The notes under the pieces were generated by a model. That model saw only the letters and a list, made by a program, of their open reading frames with translations, ran no database searches and had not been told where the DNA came from. A stretch of DNA of 64,000 nt from Paracentrotus lividus (Eukaryota > Echinodermata > Echinoidea > Camarodonta > Echinidae). Each line of letters opens with the position of its first letter. Within the stretch, counting starts at the first letter, position 1. The stretch spans positions 21,321,139 through 21,385,138 of the forward strand of contig CALNVZ010003434.1 in assembly GCA_940671915.1 (NCBI GenBank), read 5' to 3'. The position numbers and the translations under genes were made by a program. Shown here piece by piece: positions 11,998 to 22,885 of the stretch.

Positions 11998-12139
11998 TGT
12001 ACTGGCTTTAAAGGACAGAGTAACCAAAATGAAATAGAGATTTAAACAAAGACGAATAAATAAAAGCTTATTACGCATTTCGATAGGGCTTGTTACGACC
12101 AGTAATGTCGCAGCGACGCATAATGTCACACCAACGCAA

Positions 12140-13190
12140 CGCATTAATCTCTAAGTTATGAGATTACTATCTAAGTTAGATATAATAAAAGTAGTATATT
12201 ATCTAAGTGAGTTATGATATAACGATTTTCCTATCTAAGTTAGATAAATTGAAAGTAGTTTTACTATCTAAGATCTAAGTTAGATATAATAACAGCAGTT
12301 TACTGTCTAAGTTAGATATAATGAAAGGATTTTACTGTCTAAGATCGTAGTTTGCTATCTTAGTTAAATATAATAAAAGTAGTTTGCTGTCTAAGTTAGA
12401 AAAAATGAAAGAAGTCAATTATCTAAGTTCGATATGGTGAAAGGATTTTACTATGTAAGATCGTAGGTTAGATATTTTAAGAGTCGTTAACTGTCTAAGT
12501 TAGATATAATGAAAGGAGTTTACTATCTAAGTTAGATATAAGGAAAGTAGTTTACTATCTAAGTTAGATATAGTGAAAGTAGTTTACTATCTAAGTTTGA
12601 TATAAGGAAAGTAGTTTACTATCTAAGTTAGATATAATAAAAGTAGTTAACTATCTAAGTTAGATATATGGAAAGTAGTTTACTATCTAAGTTAGATATA
12701 ATGAAAGTAGTTTACTATCTAAGTTAGATATAAGGAAAGTACTTAACTATATAAGTTAGATATAATGAAATGATTTTACTTATATTGTAGTTTACTATAA
12801 AGTAGTTTACTGTCTAAGTTAGAGATAATTAAAGAACATAACTATCTAAGTTAAATATAATTAAATGTTTTTACTATCTAAGATCATAGTTTGCTATTAA
12901 AGTAAGATATAATAAAAGTAGTTTACTGTCTAAGTTAGATATAATAAAAAGTATTTTGCTGTCTAGGTTAGATATAATGAAAGTAGTTAACTATCTAAGT
13001 TTTAAATATAAAGAAAGGATTTTACTATCTAAGATCGTAGTTTGCTATTAAAGTTAGATATAATAGAAGTAGTTTATTGTCTAAGTTAGATATAATGAAA
13101 GTAGTTTACTATCTAAGTTAGATATAATGAAAGTAGCTAAATATCTAATTTAGATATAATGCAAGTAGTTTACTGTCTAAGTTAGATATA
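12140..13190 (+). repeat. 32 bp tandem satellite with palindromic core, left block
   Basis: The unit is approximately GTAGTTTACTATCTAAG followed by TTAGATATAATGAAA. The core TATCTAAGTTAGATA is a palindrome apart from its central base. More than 25 units are visible. Variant units with TCTAAGATCGTAGTTTGCTAT recur near 12340, 12450, 12875 and 13030, hinting at higher-order structure. The array resumes at 13843, beyond an inserted transposon. Confidence 0.93.
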
Positions 13191-13842
13191 GGGTACATGC
13201 AGGTAATATGGGCCCCCTAAGCTCATTTGCCTAATTTGCATAAAANNNNNNNNNNNNNNNNNNNNNNNNNNNNNNNNNNNNNNNNNNNNNNNNNNNNNNN
13301 NNNNNNNNNNNNNNNNNNNNNNNNNNNNNNNNNNNNNNNNNNNNNNNNNNNNNNNNNNNNNNNNNNNNNNNNNNNNNNNNNNNNNNNNNNNNNNNNNNNN
13401 NNNNNNNNNNNNNNNNNNNNNNNNNNNNNNNNNNNNNNNNNNNNNNNNNNNNNNNNNNNNNNNNNNNNNNNNNNNNNNNNNNNNNNNNNNNNNNNNNNNN
13501 NNNNNNNNNNNNNNNNNNNNNNNNNNNNNNNNNNNNNNNNNNNNNNNNNNNNNNNNNNNNNNNNNNNNNNNNNNNNNNNNNNNNNNNNNNNNNNNNNNNN
13601 NNNNNNNNNNNNNNNNNNNNNNNNNNNNNNNNNNNNNNNNNNNNNNNNNNNNNNNNNNNNNNNNNNNNNNNNNNNNNNAATTTCGGCATCAGATGCTCTC
13701 ACGACGATATATTTTCGTATACAGTTCATATGAACAACATTATGATGCTCACACCGGTCACTATTCACCGGTCGACGGTCACGACATGATTTGCTTCAGG
13801 TGGTCCATATTACCTGCTGGCCCATATTACCTGCATGTACCC
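13191..13842. mobile_element. TA-flanked TIR transposon inserted in the satellite (contains assembly gap)
   Basis: The left end is GGGTACATGCAGGTAATATG and the right end is its reverse complement ending GTACCC. The element is bounded by TA at 13189-13190 and 13843-13844. Removing it restores a satellite unit (GTTAGATATA joined to ATGAAA). It is the same family as 16156-17140. The 55 bases left of the gap and the 164 right of it match that copy with only a few substitutions. Confidence 0.92.
13246..13678. other. Assembly gap (433 N)
   Basis: Unknown bases within the transposon. By alignment to the intact copy, the missing part corresponds to 16211-16976, about 766 bases, so the N run probably underestimates the real length. 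Apparent ORFs across it are meaningless. Confidence 0.95.
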
Positions 13843-13970
13843 TAATGAAATTATTTTACTACCTAACTTAGATATAATAAAATTGGTTTAATATCTACTT
13901 TAGATATAATGAAAGCAGTTTACTATTAGAAGTTAGATATAATAAAAGTAATTTGCTGTCTAAGTGAATT
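13843..13970 (+). repeat. 32 bp satellite, right block
   Basis: About four degenerate units of the same satellite continue after the transposon (TTAGATATAATAAAA and relatives), ending near CTGTCTAAGTG at 13965. Confidence 0.85.
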
Positions 13971-14102
13971 ACTCCGGTAACAATATTCCAATACCCCCGA
14001 GGAAAGATTACACAAAATGCCTCATTGAGACGATTGAAAGTGTCATAAAAAGAATGAGCTAATGATTGCACAAGTTAGAATACTAGTAAGAACGAAGAGT
14101 CT

Positions 14103-15140
14103 GAAATGAAAGAGAAATTCGGGTTCAAATCGAAACGCTCGCCTCCACAAACAGAAGAAATGGCAGGTTTCGAAAGTGATCTATTGAGTGTCATAGATGA
14201 ACTGGAATTTAGAGATGTAAATGACCAATTCCAGAGAAAACTTAAGAAGGATGTTAAACAGATAGATTAATCAAAAAACGTATTCGTCAATGCTGACAAA
14301 GCCCGTAATGTATACACAATGAGCCCCAAGGAATATGAAAATATTCTAAATGAAAACATCACTAGGAAATATAAGTTTGCCCGAGAGCAAGTGATTGGAG
14401 ACATTGAAAGAGAATATGATGAAAGCCTAGGAATTAGTGACAGAATAGACGGTACAATGAAGAAACCTGCTTTTGTAAAATTAAAAGACCACAAAGACAA
14501 CTTCAGGAATAATCCCCAAATGCGGCTGATAAACCCCACTAAGCCAGAACTGGGTCGTGCTAATAAAATTATGCTTGACCGAATTGACAAACAAATAAAA
14601 GCAAAAACCAACGCAAATCAATGGACAAACACTACAGATGTTGTTGATTTGTTTTAAAAACTGCCCAACAAGGACTCTCTGTCTTATATTGTGTTTGACA
14701 TAATAGACTTCTACCCCTCCATCTCTTCTGAATTGCTGTCCGGTTGCCTACAATGGGCGAGGCAATTCAATGGAATAGGAGATGGCGAGATGAAAACAAT
14801 CATGCACGCGAGAAGAACACTGTGGTACGACAATAACAAAAAAGCGTGGGAAAAACGAGACGGACGGAAACAATTCGATGTTTCCATGGGGGCCTTTGAT
14901 GGAGCCGAAGTATGCGAGCTCGTAGGACTATACGCGCTATCAAAAATGAGGAAGCTAAACACCCACAGCGTAGGGCTGTACAGGGACGACGGTATCGCCG
15001 TCCTCAGGAAAGCATCAGGTAGCAGAGCCGACAGGTCGCGGAAAGACCTCATCAAAATCTTCAATGAGATGGGCCTCCGCATCACGGTCCAAACTAATCT
15101 CAAAACAGTCGACTTCCTTGATGTAACCCTCAACCTAGAC
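14103..15140 (+). pseudogene. Broken reverse transcriptase of a retroelement (YRDDG type)
   Basis: One reading frame encodes FRDVNDQFQRKL, then a stop (TAA 14268-14270), a block with PAFVKLKDHKDNFRNNPQMR and RLINPTKPELGRANKI, another stop (TAA 14655-14657), RT motif A (VFDIIDFYPSIS, about 14691), motif B (SMGAFDGAEVCELVGLY, about 14884) and the catalytic motif C YRDDG (about 14980). It then reads DFLDVTLNLDS. These are the landmarks of an RT family common in cnidarian, fish and echinoderm repeats. I cannot place it firmly as Penelope-like or another class. After about 15140 the frame runs into unrelated repeat sequence, so the 3' part is lost. Two in-frame stops and this truncation make it non-functional. 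Confidence 0.85.
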
Positions 15141-15144
15141 TCTA

Positions 15145-15510
15145 GGCGCTGTGCGTTGACCATGCGTCGTACATGTAACTGCGCCATTAAGCCCATAGCT
15201 TAATGATGATGCATCGCGCAAAAAAATGCAATACGATTTGTTTTCTTTTATTTAGAATGTCTCATGCATAACGACATTAACTTGATGGATGGTAATGGCC
15301 CAGTCACATGTACGACGCATTGCCAACGCACGACATAAAATGTCCAGCGCTTGGTGTGCGTGAATTGTTCGTTGAGCGCCCCGGGCCAACGATTGACATT
15401 CGTCGAGTGCGATCTATTTATGCGTTCTATGTGCACTGTGCCTGTGATTCCCGGTCGACTCGTGCGGGATACCCCATATCAGATTCCATGCCTGCATGGA
15501 TGATTAAGCC
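15145..15510. mobile_element. Fragments of two Harbinger-like short elements, ends facing outward
   Basis: 15150-15195 (GCGTCGTACATGTAACTGCG, CCATTAA) is the reverse complement of 15291-15340 (TAATGGCCCAGTCACATGTA, CGACGC). The same ends bound the element at about 32091-32305. The first fragment truncates the RT relic. The second extends right through CG-rich sequence to about 15510. The superfamily is inferred from similarity of style only. Confidence 0.5.
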
Positions 15511-15863
15511 CATTTTCATAAACCTAATAACATGAAAAGTAGAAATATCGTCGGAAGATGTCCAATTTAGAAAACTTGACCTGAATAACACTTTTTTTTT
15601 TGTGGATAGCCCTAAATTTGCATATTCTACAGAGTTGGTAAAACAAAGTCCATCAATTTCAAGCTGTCTTGTTTGAAGTATGAACATTAATGTCATGGGT
15701 TTCATGACAGTCTTGGTATAGTCATCCTACCAGCATGTCTTTGTGCCGTTTGTATTTGGATCTTTGCAAGCGTGACTTAATAGCAGACAGTCTTCAGAGG
15801 ACTGCAAAATATTACTTGTGCCAAGTCGATGGATGAAGATTAAAATAAATGCCGAAAGAATAT

Positions 15864-15866
<3 letters not shown>

Positions 15867-15902
<36 letters not shown>
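15867..15902. repeat. (CA)n microsatellite
   Basis: About 17 CA units. Sequence from 15511 to 16150 otherwise shows no gene; a stretch near 15755-15800 resembles 51478-51530 (TCTTTGCA...GACTTAA...CAGAC...TCTTCAGA). Confidence 0.93.
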
Positions 15903-15903
<1 letters not shown>

Positions 15904-16155
15904 ACTTCCACACACACATGCTAAACATCACACACGCACCCACAAACACAGCAAACAATTTGTAAGACACCTCCCTTTTTCTGATTAAGCAAGTATGTTT
16001 TGCGTATTTATATATATTATTATATTTATTATAATAGACCCTCTCACAATGTTTGGGACGGAGTAAAACCCAGAATCACCCTGGCTTTTCGGCCCTGATT
16101 CTATTTTTTTTTTTTTTTTAACCCAATATGCATATGATCTAACTAAATATCTATA

Positions 16156-17140
16156 GGGTACATGCAGGTAATATGGGCCCCCTAAGCTCATTTGCCTAAT
16201 TTGCATAAAATTACAAAATGACACACAGTCTAATCTTTGTTTATATGAATCAATAACTACTGCTCTAACTTTTATTGTGAAGAAAAACAATTATCACCAA
16301 CCCCCCTGTCTGCAATATTCAAATGTTGACGTCATTACCAAAGTGCCCATATTACCTGCATGTGCAGGTAATATGGGCACATGTATTTAATGTATGTTTT
16401 AAAAACTACAATGACTCTACCATGTCTGGAATTTGCTTAAAATGTTGAAAATCATTAACTTTAAGATATCATTTGAAATTATAAGACCCTTCAGTAAATA
16501 CTTTGATTATATATTTCATTGTTTTGTATTTTTTATATACTTTAAAAAAAAATATATTATTTAGATATTATTTTCATTATACAAGTCAATATAGGCCTAC
16601 AATAAGTTATTTATATTACTTATATACTGTGAATATACCCCAAAAAATCGTAGCAAAGAGATTGATGCCCCGTCCCAATACTAAGTACCAGAATCATTTC
16701 CGCCATTTTGGACGGCCCATATTACCTGCACTAATGTTGCTGTGTCAGGCAAGCATTCAATGCCACATTGCACCCCTTCACTACAACAAATTGACCTTTA
16801 CACGCTAGTATGATCAAAATGAAAGTATAAGCTTACTAAATATACAAAACAATTAAGGCTACCCCCTCAAACACTCTTCCACCATCACATTCTGTGAAAT
16901 ATCAAATTTTACATCAGGGTAAAAAAATGCCGTATGTTTTACGTACCTTGTTGGTTTTCAGCAATTTTCTCAGAGAAATTTCGGCATCAGATGCTCTCAC
17001 GACGATATATTTTCGTATACAGTTCATATGAACAACATTATGGTGCTCACACCGGTCATCGGTCACCGGTCGACGGTCACGACATGATTTGCTTCAGGTG
17101 GCCCATATTACCTGCTGGCCCATATTACCTGCATGTACCC
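16156..17140. mobile_element. TA-flanked TIR transposon, complete copy (985 bp)
   Basis: The ends are GGGTACATGCAGGTAATATG at the left and the complement finishing GTACCC at the right, with TA at 16154-16155 and 17141-17142. The terminal motif recurs inside. There is a perfect 38 bp palindrome at 16343-16380 (two GTGCCCATATTACCTGCA arms around TG), another GCCCATATTACCTGCA near 16716-16731 and a subterminal GCCCATATTACCTGCT at 17101-17116. There is no transposase ORF, so mobilisation would need a partner. Confidence 0.92.
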
Positions 17141-17142
17141 TA

Positions 17143-17640
17143 TTCTACTTTTCATCTCTCTCTCTTTTACATGAACATTAAGTAATTACTTCATTTTATG
17201 AAACCTTCTGGTTTACTATATTTTGGATATAAATTTGGATTTTCAGTATAAAACTTGGCTTTACTATAATATTCATTCATTGCATTGGGGTTTTGAGGGT
17301 TTTCCAATTAGGAAGATGGCGGAATTACCGGCTATATAGCGGCACATATTCGATGTTTCGTCAGCGTCGCCATGTCTTTGTCATGGATCCAATAGTATAA
17401 TTCATGATCCCCCTCCCATTTCTCGGAGGTTACTTATCTAACCGTATCCCTTTTTAAGACAATATAAAAGGGATAAGATTTGACCGTGCGAGCTTTTCGC
17501 CCACGTAAATGATATGCATGTAATTGCTCACAACATCGCATATCAGTGACCATGTACGATCTCAAAAATTAAACGAATCGTTATTTTCTTTATATTTAGT
17601 ACCATTGTACTTTATTCAAAACGTAATCGAAATTTTGTCT
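17143..17640. other. Intergenic, no gene recognised
   Basis: No supportable ORF or repeat. AT-rich single-copy-looking sequence. Confidence 0.5.
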
Positions 17641-17644
17641 TTAC

Positions 17645-18690
17645 AGTCATGCCGTGTATACTCATTTAGCACTCATCGTATTGCAACATAGCTAAATGCG
17701 TGCATATTTTCATATTTCCACGTCTTTTATATGTTGTCATATTTCATTCATAGCCAGAGATTTTGCGATTTTTTTTTTTTTGGTGTATATTCTGAAAGAG
17801 GACACTTGTCCCTTTTCTTTCCTAAGATCAGTAAATACTCAGACAGGGGCACTTTTTTAAACAAAATGGCGACAAAAGAACAAAGACCCCTTAAAATGAC
17901 ATTTTAAGAGGTGGGGATTATTAGACAATAAAATTATTAAGGAGGAGTCATATTTCTCTGAAAAATGTTTACATGTTTCCGTTATGCGTGTGGCAATTAA
18001 AAATGGCCAAAAGGGTAGCACTACCATGAAAGACAAAAGGAGGAACACCCGAAGAAGATAAATTTATTTCTATCGGTGCCAATGAAAAATTTAGTCCCGT
18101 ATTGCAGAGACAATTTAATGCAAGTTTATTCCACCGAATTCCACATTTTTTTTACTGTTGAATTCTTGTAGTAAATATAATTTCGTTTACAATAGAAATA
18201 AAAATTGTCACACTTCTATTATATTTTGCTGGACATTCACGACCTCTGATTTTGCCACGCATCCTCCTTAGCAACGGTGGAAGAAAATTTGTTCTTCTGT
18301 GCTTGATGTTTTTTTAATTAGCCTTTGTGATGGTTCCTTATGACTATTTTTTAATTTGCCACAAGGATAATGGAAACATGTAAACAGTTTGAGAGAAATT
18401 TGACTCCTCCTTTATAATTTTATTCACTGATAATCCCCATCTCATAAAATTTCATTTTTAGGGGCCTTGTTCATTTGTCGTCCCTTTGTTTTAAAAAAAG
18501 TGCCCCTATCTGACAATTTAATGATCTCAGGAATGAAAAGGGACAAGTCTCCTCTTTCAGAACATACAAAAAATTTCGTAAAATCTCTGGCGATGAATGA
18601 AATATAACAATATATAAAAGACTTGTAAATATGAAAAAATGCACGCATTTAGCTTTGTTCCAATACCATTGCTAAGTGAGTGTACTTAAT
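17645..18690. mobile_element. Foldback element with ~350-400 bp inverted arms
   Basis: The left arm (about 17650-18035) and right arm (about 18335-18680) are reverse complements. Paired blocks include GCTAAATGCGTGCATATTTT with AAAAATGCACGCATTTAGCT, GAGGACACTTGTCCCTTTTC with AAAAGGGACAAGTCTCCTC, AGGGGCACTTTTTTAAACAAA with TTTAAAAAAAGTGCCCCT, and TTTACATGTTTCC with GGAAACATGTAAA. The loop is about 300 bp. No ORF of note. Confidence 0.88.
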
Positions 18691-19635
18691 GCCCAGTTCC
18701 CGGACCTGTTGGTACTTACACGTGCATTACACGGAGTAAAATGAGTGTATAACAGTGTGCCTGTTGTTTTGAGAACGAAATCACCTCTTTTCCTACATTT
18801 CAATAAATTCATTAATATTGGGCACTTTTGCACTTTTAAGACACTTAATAACGGTGCATGATAATTGCAACACGATCAAACAAAATAAAACATAAGATAT
18901 TTACATTCATATTTATGATGATCAAATAGTTTACGACATCTTTACTATACATCAATTTGTACTGAAATATTCAACTGTGATTTTACAATACAAAGGTCGC
19001 ACACGAACAATATATAAAAAAATATATGATGTACAGGTCACCGTTCAAATATATAAAACATTTATAAATAATCAATCCATGCAAACTAGACATAATAAAA
19101 CACATCTGTTTAGAGAATATCCTAATTACAGAGTGAGGAGATTTGAGTCGGAGCAAATTTTTTCAGGAAGAAATCTTCACCATTTTGTTTTTACAAGCAT
19201 ATGTATATGCATTTTGTTTTTACATGCATATGAAAACATGCATAGCGTTTTAAAATCCTTACTATTTTGTCTTTATCCTTTTTATATATTTATGTAATGC
19301 AATGAGTCATTTTATACTCTTCTTGTAAACTTTCCGGGTACGTTCCTGTCGTAAAACTCGGTATCGCATCCTAGTAAGCCAAATTTAAAGGAAAAAACAA
19401 GACAAAAAATAATAATAAAAAAATACGATAACAATAACAGTAACTATTTTAATAACAGTCATAAAAATAATTTTGGCTCCAAATCTATATTTCAAAAAAT
19501 GTGTTTTCTCCCTCGTTTACAAAGCTCTACTTTTTTCGACTACAATGAGGACTAATGATATTAAATCCATAAATTTGTAGATAAATATGTAGATACGTTT
19601 AAACTTTTAACATTATAAAGTTAATCATATACTAG
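18691..19635. other. Intergenic, no gene recognised
   Basis: AT-rich. The frame at 18977-19297 has no recognisable features. Confidence 0.5.
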
Positions 19636-19825
19636 AGGTTTTCCCGGTCAATTTTAAACTCTTTGCAATCGAATTCGTTTATGTTCAATCAATTTACACG
19701 ATACCTCATGGAGCGGAGCTATCGGTCAATTGAATTAATGTTAATCGCGATCACATTTCGGACGAAAGTGCTTGTAAGAAAGGTCAAATTGAATGGAGAT
19801 AATTTAAACTTGACCGGGAAAACCT
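19636..19825. mobile_element. Short MITE with AGGTTTTCCCGGTCAA ends
   Basis: The terminal inverted repeat AGGTTTTCCCGGTCAA at the left pairs with TTGACCGGGAAAACCT at the right; the arms continue with AT-rich similarity (AATTTTAAAC against AATTTAAACT). Length 190 bp. I could not define a target duplication. Confidence 0.8.
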
Positions 19826-20416
19826 ACAGTTAAGATAGTTTATGGCTTTCATGGCATGATTCTTGTAATGTAAAATTTCTTGAAATATGTATTTGGAAAA
19901 ATTTTTTTTTTTTAATGTGTCATCGAGTTTTTCAATCGATCTTTGTCGTATGCTTGCTCTCTGAGTTCCTGGATTTAAATGTGTTTATCATGATCACTTA
20001 TTCTTGTCTTCGATATTGTAGGGCAAAGGTTTGCAATGATCAAGGGAGTCAGTAAAATGTAGAGGATTTAGGATTATTTTTGAGGCTGAGGTATAATTTG
20101 GTAGGATTATTTGCTTTAGATCCGTCGTCAGATTTTTGCAAGCGTCGGGCTACATTAAAACATTGATCTTATTGTCCGATCTTAGCCCAACACGTCTCTG
20201 TGACTGAGAAAATCTTTATGAATATGAATTGTTCGACTTTAATCTTTGTATCGAACTGCCGTGGAACAGCATTCACATCCCTGACATCAGTGAGCACGAT
20301 TGACATTATATCTGAGATGGCATAACAATGTGTAAACTTCTCATCACATAAAGCATGGATATTTCCAGCTGGGATAACCCATACATGTAAACATGTTTCT
20401 TATCCAAATGTAAACA
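19826..20416. other. Intergenic, no gene recognised
   Basis: No supportable gene or repeat structure. Confidence 0.5.
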
Positions 20417-20536
20417 TTAAAAGGCAACTTACCAAAAGATAAAGCCGCGGCACAAGAATACCGCAGCGACATATAATCCCGATGTGCGGTCTTCACGCAG
20501 CGGGCTACGGCTTTGTCTTTGGGTAAGTCGCCTTTA
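20417..20536. mobile_element. 118 bp MITE with exon-like open frame
   Basis: The left arm AAAAGGCAACTTACCAAAAG, ATAAAGCCG pairs with the right arm CGGCTTTGTCTTTGGGTAAG, TCGCCTTT. TTAA-like bases lie on both sides (left TTAAAAGGC, right GCCTTTAA). On the minus strand it reads as a 74-residue open frame with a GTAAG donor-like site, but that site is part of the inverted repeat. Confidence 0.8.
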
Positions 20537-21790
20537 ACATCGAGAAGAACGAAACAAAACCGCTCCAAATTCTAATTTCCGAAACGAAGGTGAACGGAGA
20601 ACATACAATGCATGGACCTTTCCACTTAACTTATATGGACAATGTATTGTAAATCACTCAATTTATGTAGTTAAGAAAATTACGTGTGGACGTTACATTT
20701 GTGCCTTCTAACATGTCTAATATAAAGAGATAGGGCTGCAATCAATCTTACGATCGCTTTTTAACTCTTTGATACACAGATTACCATAGATTTTCGATTG
20801 ATATCAATCGTTAAATTTTTTGTATATTTTGTTACATGGCATAGTGCCCTGGTCATAATGTACATGGTGTACCTGATCCACTTAACTTTTAACATTACGA
20901 CTGGAAACACACATTAAATTATTGATAGTATCATAGTTAATCCACCTATCAATATTACATCTAAGATCACACACTGATAATGTTGGGGCCTAGTTGACGC
21001 AACTGCAAAAAGAGTTACTTTTATATTAACTTTGCCATCAATGGTAACTACCATGGCAACGTTGTTCAAATAATAATAATAAAAAAAGCAGTATTTCATG
21101 AAACCTACTGTTCATGGCAAAGGCCCTATTTAGCAACACTTCACTGACTTTTATGCAACGGGGCCATGAGGAAACATTATGGCTGATCAACCAACTGTCT
21201 GAGAATCGAACACTATAATACCTCGTCACGTCAGTGCCTGCAACTTATTAAAATTTTTAGAATCAGTATATTAAAAACCGTATTATGGACATTATGAAAA
21301 ACATCAGGGAAATTGATAGAATATATATGACTATGTCACAAAAAAATTCCAAGAACGTTTAAGGACAATGTAGCATTAACTAAATACATGTAGAGTCTAT
21401 AAAGATTGCACACTCTGCTACGTTGGCATGGTTAGTTCCGGCTTATATATGATCCGCAAAATGAGGCAAATCTAGTAGGATAATAACGGAATATGCTTCA
21501 TAAGCTTGGCTTAAAGGTAACACAGGTACTATTTCCAAATATTGAACAGTCTTGTGTCTAGTGGTTAAAAATATAAACAATAATCGCAGAATTAAAGTAA
21601 CTAAAAGTATTGCGAGCTATTTGTGACCTTTCATGGCTTTTACGTCAGCACGAAGCATAATGGGACATGTTATGAAAGGAGTACTAGTACATGGTTGCAG
21701 CGAAGTCACCCACATTCTTACATTTTCCATTACAGTCTCCCATTATGGTTTATATATTTTCAAAAACGAAATAAATTTGTTTATATTCAG
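20537..21790. other. Intergenic; probable 3' UTR of the minus-strand GPCR at its right edge
   Basis: No independent ORF of merit. The sequence just below 21794 would be the 3' UTR of the receptor gene; I could not identify a convincing polyadenylation signal on the minus strand. Confidence 0.4.
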
Positions 21791-21793
21791 CAT

Positions 21794-22544
21794 TCATACA
21801 AGTACTTCACGGTACAAGTTCAGATCGGGTTCTGAAGACAAAGATTCCATACATCGGTCACGTGATTCGACCAATACTTCATGTCCAGATGGATATGACT
21901 TAATATCGTCCTTTCTCGTGTCGCCCTCATTAATATCGTCCCTATTGACACTATCAGAATGTATCCCAGTTGTCCTCGTGCTGAAAACATCGTCTGGTTC
22001 GTGTTTAATCGGGTAATGTTCGCTTCCGCAGTGATCTTTTACCTCTCGGGCTATTTCGACCTCAATCACAGACCTCCTGTCTTTACAATTACGTATCACT
22101 TCCAGGTTATCCGAAGACTTGCTCTTGGAAGCAGATCCCCCGCAGCAGAGCTTCGACCCACTCACGTCATTGGCCGAACCACTGCTGCTATGGTCTAACT
22201 CTTTGCGCATGTACAAACAGTTGTTATTTGAATTGGCGTTAAAGTGTTGGTGGACATGTTCGCTTCCCATCTTTTGTCTTTCACAGTCTCTGGGTGGTAG
22301 ACTCCGATAAGACACAACCCCGTCGCTGTTCCTCTCCGGCGGTAGAGTTGGGGTTCTTGAGAGAGACCGTTCCTTCCCATCGTATAGCTCACCTGGAGGG
22401 CCATCGGCAAACATAACTCGACCAGGCCGTTTGCGTCGACCACCGCTTGGTCCATCTGACGAAGAATTTGGCCGATTTTGATGGGACGAGTTGACAAGAA
22501 TGCCTCGCTGGATGGGTTTGCCCAGTTTCCAATCGCCTTGTCTC
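21794..22544 (-). CDS. Amine-type GPCR, last coding exon (cytoplasmic tail)
   Basis: The minus-strand acceptor TTTTATCCTCAG ends at 22545 and the exon starts at 22544. Its first base completes an Arg codon begun in the upstream exon (ends 28965), so the phase-2 junction is exact. The joined boundary reads LLFTYCR then RQGDWKLGKPIQRG. The remaining ~250 residues form a hydrophilic tail rich in Ser, Asp and Arg (NSSHQNRPNSSSDG, HSSSGSANDVSG, SASKSKSSDN), ending DLNLYREVLV before the stop at 21794-21796. Such tails are usually phosphorylation and arrestin-binding sites; no specific site is assigned here. A tail this long is more than aminergic receptors usually carry. An open frame continues upstream to 22564, but the bases before 22544 are intron. 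Confidence 0.82.
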
Positions 22545-22684
22545 CTGAGGATAAAATTCAACATATACGAGAGAAATATAAGCGTAAAATATTATTACGC
22601 TATCTGTAACTGCAAAGAGATATGTGAAGGGTAAGGAACATTTTATTTCCTCCACATTATACCACAATAAATTGGATCTTATGA

Positions 22685-22885
22685 AAGGCAACTGTTGCAA
22701 ATACTCCAAACCCCGATAAGGGGTTTAACTACTGCAAGGAAGCGAAACCGCTACATGAAGAAGTTAAAACCCCTGATCAACGGTTTAAATACTTCGCGAG
22801 AGAAAAACCCAGTGAGTCAATAGTTAATATCCTTATCAGGGGCTTTGCCCTTCGTGCAGTAGTTAAAAATCACTGATAATGACGT
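22685..22885. repeat. Small inverted-repeat cluster in the GPCR intron
   Basis: CCCCGATAAGGGGTTTAACT, ACTGCA at 22692 has inverted relatives (AACCCCTGATCAACGGTTT at 22767; CTTATCAGGGGCTTTGC at 22832; TGCAGTAGTTAAAAATCACTG at 22856). This looks like a short foldback element. The flank from 22886 to 23895 shows no gene. Confidence 0.5.

Noticed and set aside
12140-13190. Possible CRISPR-like array of regularly spaced repeats
   Set aside because: Repeats are directly tandem with no unique spacers, and the genome is eukaryotic.
13223-13768. Open frames of 150-180 residues on both strands
   Set aside because: They consist almost wholly of undetermined bases in the assembly gap.
20344-20568. Minus-strand 74-residue frame resembling an exon with a splice donor
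   Set aside because: The sequence is a 118 bp inverted-repeat element; the donor-like site is part of the terminal repeat.
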